From: an uncultured Collinsella sp.
GTDB taxonomy: Bacteria; Actinomycetota; Coriobacteriia; Coriobacteriales; Coriobacteriaceae
Direction of reading: 5' to 3'
Assembly (NCBI GenBank): GCA_900544755.1
Contig: UQWQ01000040.1
Location: forward strand, 1-18,357
DNA: 18,357 bases
The notes below the pieces were generated by a model. That model saw only the letters and a list, made by a program, of their open reading frames with translations, was not told where the DNA came from and searched no databases. Shown here piece after piece: positions 1-7,022 of this stretch. Made by a program: the position numbers and the translations under genes. The number at the start of each line of letters is the position of its first letter. Position 1 is the stretch's first letter.

Positions 1-22
1 GGTGTCCGCGCAGCGTCGGCCA

Positions 23-50
23 GTTACGGCGTTTGGTAAAACGCCGTAAC
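23..50 (-). terminator. Hairpin just downstream of rpoD, possible terminator
   Basis: A perfect 12-bp inverted repeat (23-34 with 39-50) with a 4-base loop starts one base after the rpoD stop codon. The position fits the end of the rpoD transcript. No T-run follows the stem on either strand, so it is not a textbook intrinsic terminator. It could instead protect the 3' end of the mRNA or work with a termination factor. Confidence 0.45.
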
Positions 51-51
51 C

Positions 52-1401
52 CTAAGACTCGATATAGTCTTTGAGCTTGCTGCTGCGGCTCGGGTGACGA
101 AGCTTGGCCAGGGTCTTGGACTCGATCTGGCGGATACGCTCGCGCGTGACACCAAACTCGCGACCGACCTCCTCGAGCGTGCGGGGATGCCCGTCGACAA
201 GGCCAAAGCGCAGCTCGATAACCTTGCGCTCACGATCGGCAAGCGAGTCGAGCACCTGGGTGAGCTGCTCCTGCAGCATGGAGAAGCTGGCGGCATCGGG
301 CGGAACGATAGCCTGGGAGTCCTCGATGAAGTCGCCCAGCTGGGAATCCTCTTCCTCGCCGATGGGGGTCTCGAGCGACACGGGCTCCTGCGAAATCTTC
401 TGGATCTCGCGGACGCGGTCGGCGCTCATGTCCATCTCGGCACCGATCTCCTCAGGGGTCGGGTCGCGACCCAGATCCTGGAGAAGCTGGCGCTGCACGC
501 GGACGAGCTTGTTGATAGTCTCGACCATATGCACGGGAATACGGATGGTACGGGCCTGGTCGGCGATAGCGCGCGTAATGGCCTGACGGATCCACCACGT
601 GGCGTACGTGGAGAACTTGAAGCCCTTCTGGTAGTCGAACTTCTCGACGGCGCGAATCAGACCGAGGTTGCCCTCCTGGATCAGGTCAAGGAACAGCATG
701 CCGCGGCCGACATAGCGCTTGGCGATGGAGACGACCAGACGCAGGTTTGCGCTGATGAGTGCCTGCTTAGCTTCGAGGCCGACGTTCTCAATGCGCGTAA
801 GACGACGCATCTCGGCACGCGTGAGCTCGAGCTCACCGGCATCGGCGGCCTCGAGCTTCTCGGTGGCCTCAAGACCGGCCTCGATCTTCATGGCCAGATC
901 GACCTCTTCGGAGGCGGTCAGCAGGTCGACCTTGCCGATCTCTTTGAGGTACATACGAACCGGATCGCCGGTCAGCATCACCGTGGAGGCATCGATGCCA
1001 CGCACGCGGGAGCGTGAACGGGACGTGCGCACGGTGCGCTTCTTCTTGCTCTTGGAAGAACCCATCTCGGCATCGGCCTGACGGGCCATCTTGAGCTCGT
1101 GATCGTCGAGCGAGCCGGAATCGTGCTCGTCGTCGTCATCGAAATCGTCGGTATCGGTATCGTTATCGTCATCGTCGACGTCCATGGGGGCGTCGTCGTT
1201 ACCGCTCGCGGAGATAATCTGGATGCCGCTGTTGCGCAGCGCGGAATACACCGCGGTGAGCTGCTCGTCAGAAACATCGATATCCTTCAGGGCGACCTGA
1301 ATCTCGTCCTCGGTTACCGAAGTCCTGTTTGAGCCGTTGCCCATGAGCTTTGCAACGTAGGATTCCAGCCCAGTACCCGTGCTCTCAGTCTTTTTTGGCA
1401 C
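52..1401 (-). CDS. rpoD: Primary RNA polymerase sigma factor (RpoD/SigA)
   Basis: Housekeeping sigma-70 factor that directs core RNA polymerase to -10/-35 promoters. Residue numbers here count from an upstream in-frame ATG at 1416. Region 1.2 begins near residue 149 (DPVRMYLKEIG). Region 2 spans about 222-295, including LIQEGNLGLIRAVEKFD and FSTYATWWIRQAI. Region 3 is at about 300-370, and region 4 with its HTH is at about 385-445 (TLEEVGREFGVTRERIRQIE). The N-terminus carries a strongly acidic tract (77-99, almost all Asp/Glu) followed by a basic Ser/Lys/Arg tract (121-139), a common but variable region-1.1 arrangement in actinobacterial sigma factors. I prefer the GTG at 1401 because AAGGGAGA lies 4 bases upstream, whereas the ATG at 1416 has no Shine-Dalgarno and would sit almost on the predicted transcription start. 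It follows dnaG, as in the classical macromolecular-synthesis operon. Confidence 0.97.
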   Translation of the reverse strand: MPKKTESTGTGLESYVAKLMGNGSNRTSVTEDEIQVALKDIDVSDEQLTAVYSALRNSGIQIISASGNDDAPMDVDDDDNDTDTDDFDDDDEHDSGSLDDHELKMARQADAEMGSSKSKKKRTVRTSRSRSRVRGIDASTVMLTGDPVRMYLKEIGKVDLLTASEEVDLAMKIEAGLEATEKLEAADAGELELTRAEMRRLTRIENVGLEAKQALISANLRLVVSIAKRYVGRGMLFLDLIQEGNLGLIRAVEKFDYQKGFKFSTYATWWIRQAITRAIADQARTIRIPVHMVETINKLVRVQRQLLQDLGRDPTPEEIGAEMDMSADRVREIQKISQEPVSLETPIGEEEDSQLGDFIEDSQAIVPPDAASFSMLQEQLTQVLDSLADRERKVIELRFGLVDGHPRTLEEVGREFGVTRERIRQIESKTLAKLRHPSRSSKLKDYIES

Positions 1402-1405
1402 AGAT

Positions 1406-1413
1406 TCTCCCTT
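1406..1413 (-). promoter_or_regulatory. Ribosome binding site that decides the rpoD start
   Basis: On the minus strand AAGGGAGA is followed by 4 bases and a GTG codon. The upstream ATG at 1414-1416 has no comparable site, so this motif argues for translation from GTG 1401, five codons downstream. Confidence 0.6.
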
Positions 1414-1433
1414 CATAGTCCACAGGACTCATT

Positions 1434-1442
1434 ACTTTAGCA
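1434..1442 (-). promoter_or_regulatory. Candidate extended -10 promoter of rpoD
   Basis: In the dnaG-rpoD gap the minus strand reads TGC-TAAAGT, an extended -10 element, but no good -35 hexamer lies 16-18 bases upstream. Transcription would start near 1427, leaving about 25 bases before the GTG start. This would let rpoD be expressed apart from the long upstream cluster. The call rests on motif matching only. Confidence 0.4.
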
Positions 1443-1511
1443 CACACATTGACGTCTATACCCAAAAAGAGGACTGGATATAGGCGAGAATACGCTGCTT
1501 GACCACAACAT

Positions 1512-3620
1512 CTAGGCCTGTTCGGTGCCCGCGGTCTCCAGACCGATCAAACGGAACGGGTCCGCCACGCCGCCGATAGACTTTTGCAGCTCGCGTTGAC
1601 GCTGCGAATCCTGCGCGGCCTGCACGGTCAGCGCGCGACGGGCCTCATCATCGAGCGAACGGTCCTGGCGCAGCTTGGCCTGTGCGGCACGCATGCGGCG
1701 CTTGATGGTGTAGAGCTCGAGCGTATCAAGCATAAACACGATGTTCGTCTCGGTGGGGTGCTTGCTCGTCGCCGAGATGCGCCCGGCACTCACAAGCGTT
1801 GCCGCCTCGGGACACACCGAGCGCGCCGCATCCATGCAGGCTGCAGGATCGGTTCCCGGCGGCGTTGCCAGAACGGCCCATGCGATGGACTCGTGACGTG
1901 GGTCAACCCACTCGATAGAGCAGATGCGGTCGGCATACGTGCGGAACAGGTCGGGGTAGCTCGTGAGCATCGTCAACAGCTCGCGCTCCCCTGCCAAGGA
2001 CTTGCGCTCAAGATCAGTAAGAACCATCGGCGCCGCCGCAGCCGGAGCGCCCAAACCATCAGTCACAGGCACAGCACCCATACCATCAGGCACATCGATC
2101 GGCGGCAGGTCGTCGACGACCTCCACGGGCGCGGCACCGTAGGCATCGAGCGGGACGTAGTCATACGGCTCTTCTTCGACCGGCGCGGACACCGGCGGCG
2201 TCGCGCCCGATGCCCAAGCACCGCGAGATGCCCCCTGCGAACCAGACGTCCGACCGCCCGCGCTACCAGAGCGCTCGGCTTGCGCCCGCTGGCGTTCATA
2301 GTTCTGCTTACAACGTCGTTCCGCATCTTCGCGCTTGGCGACATCGCGAAACACGCGACCCGAACTCGCGCGAACCGTCTCCAGATCCAAACCCAGCAGA
2401 TCGGCAATCTGGATAAAGTATGTGTCGATCATATAGCTATCGCGCAGCGGATAGATAAGCGTCAGCGCATCTTCCAGCGCCTTGGCACGACCGCCCGGCG
2501 TGGTGATGTCACTCGACTCCTGCAGCGAACGGTAGACAAAGTCCATGAGCGGCTCGGCAGCGTCGATGCGCGCCTGAAGCTCCTGTCCACCATGCGCTGT
2601 GATGAACTCCATGGGGTCGTTGCCGTCGGGCAGCACCACGCAGCGCAGGTCCATCGAATCCTGCTCGATAAATTGAATCGCGCGACGGGCGGCCTTCTGG
2701 CCCGCGGCATCGCCATCGAACATATACACGATACGCTTGGCAAAGCGGGTGAGCGTCTTGACGTGATGCTCCGTGAGCGCGGTGCCCAGCGTGGCGACAA
2801 CGTTTTTGATCCCCGCCTCCCAGCAGGCGATACAATCGGTATAGCCCTCCACCACGATGGCCGTATCCTGCGCGACGATAAACTCCTTGGCCCAGTTAAA
2901 GCCATAGAGGTTTCGCTTTTTATGGAACACGCTCGTCTCGGCGGTGTTAAGGTACTTGGGTTGGCCGTCACCCATGATGCGCCCGCCAAAGGCAATGTTG
3001 TGACCCTGCTCGTCAAAGATGGGAAACATCACGCGGTCGTAGAAGCGGTCGGCAAGCTGCCCGCGCCCGCGGCTCACGGCAACGTTGGCGTCGATCATCT
3101 CCTGCGGGGTAAAACCCGCCTGGGACAGGTGCGACACCAGCGCGTTGCGGCCCGGTGCAAAGCCCAGGCAGTAGCGGCGGCAGACGTCGCCACCCATACC
3201 ACGGCTGGCAAAGTACTCGCGTGGACGGCCGTCCTTACCGCGCATAAGCATGGTGTGGTAGAACTGGGCGGTCTCGGCACACAGATCGTAGATGCGGGCA
3301 CGCTTGGTACCGCGCTCGCGACGATCTCCGGTGTCATGCAGCTCAATACCCGCACGATCGGCCAAATAGCGGATTGACTCGGGAAAGCTCAGGTTCTCGC
3401 GCTTCATGATATAGGTGAAGACGTCGCCGCCTTCGCCGCAGCCAAAGCAGTGCCAGACCTGCGTAGCGGGGATAATGTGGAAAGAAGGCGTCTTTTCGCC
3501 ATGGAAGGGGCAGCAACCCCAAAACTCATGGCCGCGGGGCTTGAGCTCAACCGTTTCCTGCACGATGGCAACTAAGTCGGACGCAGCGCGTACCTGGTCT
3601 TTTTCCTCATCGCTAATCAC
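1512..3620 (-). CDS. dnaG: DNA primase DnaG
   Basis: Synthesises RNA primers at the replication fork and partners with the DnaB helicase. The 702-residue protein has the CHC2 zinc finger near the N-terminus (C37, H40, C58, C61). The RNAP-like catalytic core is followed by a TOPRIM domain with VVEGYTD (E258), FDGDAAG (D302, D304) and PDGNDP at 331-336. A low-complexity Gly/Ser/Ala/Pro/Asp linker at roughly 440-530 precedes the C-terminal helicase-interacting region. The start is a GTG, supported by AGGGGGTGAG 5 bases upstream. It overlaps the ribF stop by 8 bases, implying translational coupling. The length is longer than E. coli DnaG (581 residues), mainly from the linker. rpoD follows after 110 bases. 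Confidence 0.97.
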   Translation of the reverse strand: MISDEEKDQVRAASDLVAIVQETVELKPRGHEFWGCCPFHGEKTPSFHIIPATQVWHCFGCGEGGDVFTYIMKRENLSFPESIRYLADRAGIELHDTGDRRERGTKRARIYDLCAETAQFYHTMLMRGKDGRPREYFASRGMGGDVCRRYCLGFAPGRNALVSHLSQAGFTPQEMIDANVAVSRGRGQLADRFYDRVMFPIFDEQGHNIAFGGRIMGDGQPKYLNTAETSVFHKKRNLYGFNWAKEFIVAQDTAIVVEGYTDCIACWEAGIKNVVATLGTALTEHHVKTLTRFAKRIVYMFDGDAAGQKAARRAIQFIEQDSMDLRCVVLPDGNDPMEFITAHGGQELQARIDAAEPLMDFVYRSLQESSDITTPGGRAKALEDALTLIYPLRDSYMIDTYFIQIADLLGLDLETVRASSGRVFRDVAKREDAERRCKQNYERQRAQAERSGSAGGRTSGSQGASRGAWASGATPPVSAPVEEEPYDYVPLDAYGAAPVEVVDDLPPIDVPDGMGAVPVTDGLGAPAAAAPMVLTDLERKSLAGERELLTMLTSYPDLFRTYADRICSIEWVDPRHESIAWAVLATPPGTDPAACMDAARSVCPEAATLVSAGRISATSKHPTETNIVFMLDTLELYTIKRRMRAAQAKLRQDRSLDDEARRALTVQAAQDSQRQRELQKSIGGVADPFRLIGLETAGTEQA

Positions 3621-4620
3621 GGATACTCACCCCCTGCTCGCCCAAGTTGTGACGAATATCCTCGATATTACCCTCGACGGTCGAGATCAACTCATCCAGC
3701 GATTCGAACACACGCGACGGACGCAGCCAGCGCGTAAACGCCAGCGAAACGGAAGCACCGTACAGGTCGCCCGTATAACCAATTAAATTAGCCTCAAGAT
3801 GCGCAGATGCCGCATCGTCGGCATACGTCGGCGGCAGTCCGACGTTAACGGCAGCGGGCCACACGATGTCGTTTACCAGCACCAGGCCCTCATACACGCC
3901 ATCGGCAGGCACCTGAATGCCGTCGGGAACCTGTAGGTTTGCCGTGGGAAAGCCCATGCCAGAGCCCTCGTGACGGCCGCGAATAACACCGCCACGCACC
4001 ATATACGGGCGGCCAAGTAACCCAGCAGCAAGCCCCACATGGCCCTGTCCCAGCTCGTGACGAATGCGGGTGGCGCAAATGGCCTCACCGCCCTCGCAAA
4101 GCAAGTCGTGCCCGTATACGTCAACGCCGCGCTCGGCACCCCAGGCGCGCATCTCGGCAACACCAGAAGCACCGCCGCGACCCAGCCTAAAGTCGCTGCC
4201 AACGCGAATCGAGCGAATGTCGACCACGCGTGACAACAGTGCGAGAAAACCGACATGGTCGAGCGCCGCAACCTCAGGCGTAAAGGGAACGGCCACCACC
4301 GAATCGACCCCGGTTTGAGCCAGGGCATGCAGACGGTCGGCCGTCGTCATCAATTTTTGAGCGGGCGAAGGGCTCACCACGACGTCCGGGTCGGGATCGA
4401 AGGTAACCACGACCGCCTTACAGCCATGGGCACGGGCATCACAGACAAGCGCTTCGATGAGTTCCTGGTGTCCACGGTGCACACCATCGAAAACGCCGAT
4501 GGCGATGGAGGCAGCACCCAAGTGCTCGCACTCATCAAATGCATCGGCAGCAACGATGCGAGCCTCGTCCGACTCGCCCGCGAAAAAGATACGCGCGAGC
4601 TCGCGAGCGGACAACATCAT
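3613..4620 (-). CDS. ribF: Bifunctional riboflavin kinase / FAD synthetase
   Basis: Converts riboflavin to FMN and then FAD in the cytosol. The N-terminal adenylyltransferase half has the HxGH-type nucleotide site GVFDGVHRGH (42-51), and TRIR at 184-187 corresponds to the family's S/T-x-x-R-I-R motif. The C-terminal flavokinase half has GMGFPTANL (221-229), VNVGLPPTY (259-266 region), and LEANLIGY, whose E276 matches the usual catalytic Glu. The 335-residue length is normal for the fusion enzyme. The start overlaps the truB stop by four bases (ATGA); a second ATG follows immediately, so the start is uncertain by one codon. The 3' end overlaps dnaG by 8 bases. Placement after truB is the usual one, but rpsO, which often follows, is absent here. 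Confidence 0.96.
   Translation of the reverse strand: MMLSARELARIFFAGESDEARIVAADAFDECEHLGAASIAIGVFDGVHRGHQELIEALVCDARAHGCKAVVVTFDPDPDVVVSPSPAQKLMTTADRLHALAQTGVDSVVAVPFTPEVAALDHVGFLALLSRVVDIRSIRVGSDFRLGRGGASGVAEMRAWGAERGVDVYGHDLLCEGGEAICATRIRHELGQGHVGLAAGLLGRPYMVRGGVIRGRHEGSGMGFPTANLQVPDGIQVPADGVYEGLVLVNDIVWPAAVNVGLPPTYADDAASAHLEANLIGYTGDLYGASVSLAFTRWLRPSRVFESLDELISTVEGNIEDIRHNLGEQGVSIRD
3626..3635 (-). promoter_or_regulatory. Strong ribosome binding site of dnaG inside ribF
   Basis: AGGGGGTGAG on the minus strand lies 5 bases before the dnaG GTG codon and within the last ribF codons. It fixes the GTG at 3618-3620 as the dnaG start. Confidence 0.65.
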
Positions 4621-5549
4621 CGAACACCGCCGATTGCCTGCGGAAACACGTGCTCCATGACAAAGCGGCCACTCTCAATGCGGGCGAGCGCCTTGAGTCC
4701 CCCATCGAGCACCAACGCAAACGGCGCCTTCGAGGCATCGAAATCCGCAAGCGCACGCTCAACGGGAATGCGTCGGCCGCAGAGCAGGTCATCGGCAAGA
4801 TTGCCAGGCAAGTCAACACGCGTGGCGCCCAGGGCCGCAATGGGATCCAGAGCAAAGCCAGCCGCGGACTCGGGAGAAAGCTCCTCGACCGCATGACAAG
4901 CGCCAATGGAAACAACACCGGAGGCCGTGCGGCGCAACGCGGAAATGTGCGCGGCGCTCTCACAGGCGCGGCCCAAGTCTCGAGCGAGCGCACGGATATA
5001 GGTGCCCTTGCTCACCGAGAACGCCACGGTCCACACACACGTATCACCTTCGCCGCCCACGGCGATCAGGTCGGCGGCATAGACCTCGACAGGGCGCGGA
5101 GGTAGGTCCACCGCATTGCCCTCGCGAGCAGACTTGTAGGCGCGAACGCCATTGACCGAGATAGCCGAAAACGCCGGCGGCACCTGCATCTGCGGACCCA
5201 GCATGGCCGCCAAGCGCTCACGGGCATAGGCAGGATCGCGGAGCTCGTTGGCAACAGCCACGGTGCGGACGGCCTCGCCCTCCGCATCATCGGTATTGGT
5301 CTCGGCGCCAAACGAAATGTCGGCGACATAGCTTTTGGTATCGAGGGTTAGCATGCCCAGCAGACGGGTGGCCTGGCCAACACCCACCACCATGACACCC
5401 GATGCCATGGGGTCGAGCGTGCCGGCATGGCCGACGCGACGCTCATGGAGGGCGCGCCGACATTGCGAGACCACATCGTGAGACGTGCAGCCCACCGGCT
5501 TATCGACGGCGAGCAGCATATTCAGTTGAGAAGGCGTACGACGAGCCAT
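4617..5549 (-). CDS. truB: tRNA pseudouridine(55) synthase TruB
   Basis: Isomerises U55 in the T-loop of tRNAs to pseudouridine. The family signature HAGTLDPMASGVM is present, with D46 as the catalytic aspartate. DKPVGCTSHDVV (16-27) is the usual N-terminal motif. VSKGTYIRALARDLG in the second half and the PUA-like C-terminal segment ending near residue 305 complete the fold. The length of 310 residues is normal. The ATG at 5549 is preceded by GGATGG at short spacing; Met11 is a possible alternative start close to where shorter homologues begin. It lies 15 bases after the DHH phosphoesterase and shares ATGA with ribF. Confidence 0.96.
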   Translation of the reverse strand: MARRTPSQLNMLLAVDKPVGCTSHDVVSQCRRALHERRVGHAGTLDPMASGVMVVGVGQATRLLGMLTLDTKSYVADISFGAETNTDDAEGEAVRTVAVANELRDPAYARERLAAMLGPQMQVPPAFSAISVNGVRAYKSAREGNAVDLPPRPVEVYAADLIAVGGEGDTCVWTVAFSVSKGTYIRALARDLGRACESAAHISALRRTASGVVSIGACHAVEELSPESAAGFALDPIAALGATRVDLPGNLADDLLCGRRIPVERALADFDASKAPFALVLDGGLKALARIESGRFVMEHVFPQAIGGVR

Positions 5550-5564
5550 GTACCATCCAAAAAG

Positions 5565-6608
5565 TTAAAGCTCGACGGTCACCGAAGCGGGATCCTCCCC
5601 TACCAGTTCGGCCAGCATGGGAAGTGCCACGGTGAGCGTCTCGAGAATCGTTCCGTTGTTGGAGAAACCGGCGGCAGCGGGATGTCCGCCTCCGCCAAAG
5701 GCAGCAGCGATCTCGGACACGTTGAGGTCGCCCTTGGAGCGCAGGTTGCCGCGCACCTTGGTATCGCCCTCAATGCCCTTCAGGAACAGGCAGACTTCGA
5801 CGCCCATCACCGAGCGAACCACATCGACCAGGCCGTCGCACTCATCCGAGGTGACACCGCAAGCCTCAAGGTCACTCTGGTACGCGTAGCTATACGCGAC
5901 GCGCCCGTGGGCCACCGTCTTAATGCGGCCCATAACGATGGACTTGAGGTGCAGAAATTCAACGCGCATGCTCTGGTAGACCTCGAGTGCCACACGCGCC
6001 GGATCGGCACCGTGGGCAACCAGACGCGAGGCTGCATGGAACGCGGCGGCATCGGCGTTTTGGTACTGAAAACGGCCGGTATCGGTAACCAAGCCACACA
6101 GCAGGCAGGTCGCAACGCCATCACGTGCGACAATGCCGCAATTGTCCAAGAAGCGGTCGATGATCATGGCGCAGGCTGCAGCTTCGACGCGCCTCAGGCT
6201 GAGCTCGGCAAACTCCTCACGCGCCGGATGGTGATCGAAGCACACCACATGCTTGGAGCGACGAAGCACCTCGGCGGAATTATTGAGACGCTCGACGACC
6301 GGCACGTCCACCGAGATGAACAGGTCCGGATTGCCGGTGTACGCAGATGCCGGCACCAGGCGATCGGAGCCTTCCATAAAGCGGTAAATGCGCGGAACTG
6401 GGTCATCATCTGCCAGCAGCAGCGCAATGTCCTTGTTGGGGAAAAACTTCATGAGCGAAAGGCCCAGACCCAAAACGGAGCCCAAGGCATCGCCATCGGG
6501 AGAAGTATGTCCCGAAATCGCAATGGAGGACGCACCCTCGATGAGCTCGAGGATGCGTCGCTGAATATCTGCAGACTCGCACGAGGCGAGGTCGGCGGAA
6601 TTAGTCAT
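5565..6608 (-). CDS. nrnA: DHH/DHHA1-family phosphoesterase, NrnA-like
   Basis: Likely bifunctional oligoribonuclease / 3'-phosphoadenosine 5'-phosphate phosphatase that degrades nanoRNAs; the function is inferred from family and synteny. The DHH domain metal-binding motifs are intact: HTSPDGDALGS (34-44), SVD (D101), FDHH (D125, H126, H127) and LVTDTG (D176). The DHHA1 domain carries RSKGDLNVSEIA and GGGGHPAAAG (305-314). The length of 347 residues is typical. The ATG overlaps the rbfA stop codon (ATGACTAA, 8 shared bases). The position between rbfA and truB is the common one in Firmicutes and Actinobacteria. Related DHH proteins act on cyclic dinucleotides, so the exact substrate is not settled by sequence. 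Confidence 0.92.
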   Translation of the reverse strand: MTNSADLASCESADIQRRILELIEGASSIAISGHTSPDGDALGSVLGLGLSLMKFFPNKDIALLLADDDPVPRIYRFMEGSDRLVPASAYTGNPDLFISVDVPVVERLNNSAEVLRRSKHVVCFDHHPAREEFAELSLRRVEAAACAMIIDRFLDNCGIVARDGVATCLLCGLVTDTGRFQYQNADAAAFHAASRLVAHGADPARVALEVYQSMRVEFLHLKSIVMGRIKTVAHGRVAYSYAYQSDLEACGVTSDECDGLVDVVRSVMGVEVCLFLKGIEGDTKVRGNLRSKGDLNVSEIAAAFGGGGHPAAAGFSNNGTILETLTVALPMLAELVGEDPASVTVEL

Positions 6609-7011
6609 CTAAAGCTGCCTCCTGGGCGGCATCCGCTATCGGATAGCCGTCCTCGTCCTTTTCGATCGCAAGCGTGGCGGGAACGTTTTCCAGCGCACGC
6701 GTGATGCGCTCGGCCTCATCGGTCGAGCGATCGATGCGAAAATCGAGCTCGGGCGTAACACGCCAATCGAGCGAGCGAGCCAACAGGCTGCGAATACGGC
6801 CCTTAGCGCTTGCGAGCGCCTCCATGACCTCGTCGTAGCGGCTCGCATCGCACGACACGTACACGCGCGCGAACGAACGGTCCACCGCGACCTCGACCGC
6901 GGTCAAAGTAACCAGGTCGAGACGCGGATCGGAAACCTCAAAGAGCAGGATATAACCGAGCTTCTCGCGAAGCTGCTCGCCCAGACGGCGGGTTGCCTGC
7001 GTTTGCTTCAT
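6601..7011 (-). CDS. rbfA: 30S ribosome-binding factor A
   Basis: Assists late maturation of the 30S subunit and the 5' end of 16S rRNA. The 136-residue protein has the small KH-like fold signatures of RbfA: DPRLDLVTLTAVEVAVD (28-44) with FARVYVS, then LRRTPELDF-type text here as WRVTPELDFRID (83-94) and DEAERI. A short acidic tail follows. AGGGGGT lies 8 bases before the ATG. It begins 11 bases after the infB stop and overlaps the next gene by 8 bases. The association with infB is the standard arrangement. Confidence 0.95.
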   Translation of the reverse strand: MKQTQATRRLGEQLREKLGYILLFEVSDPRLDLVTLTAVEVAVDRSFARVYVSCDASRYDEVMEALASAKGRIRSLLARSLDWRVTPELDFRIDRSTDEAERITRALENVPATLAIEKDEDGYPIADAAQEAALDD

Positions 7012-7022
7012 AGCGCTACCCC

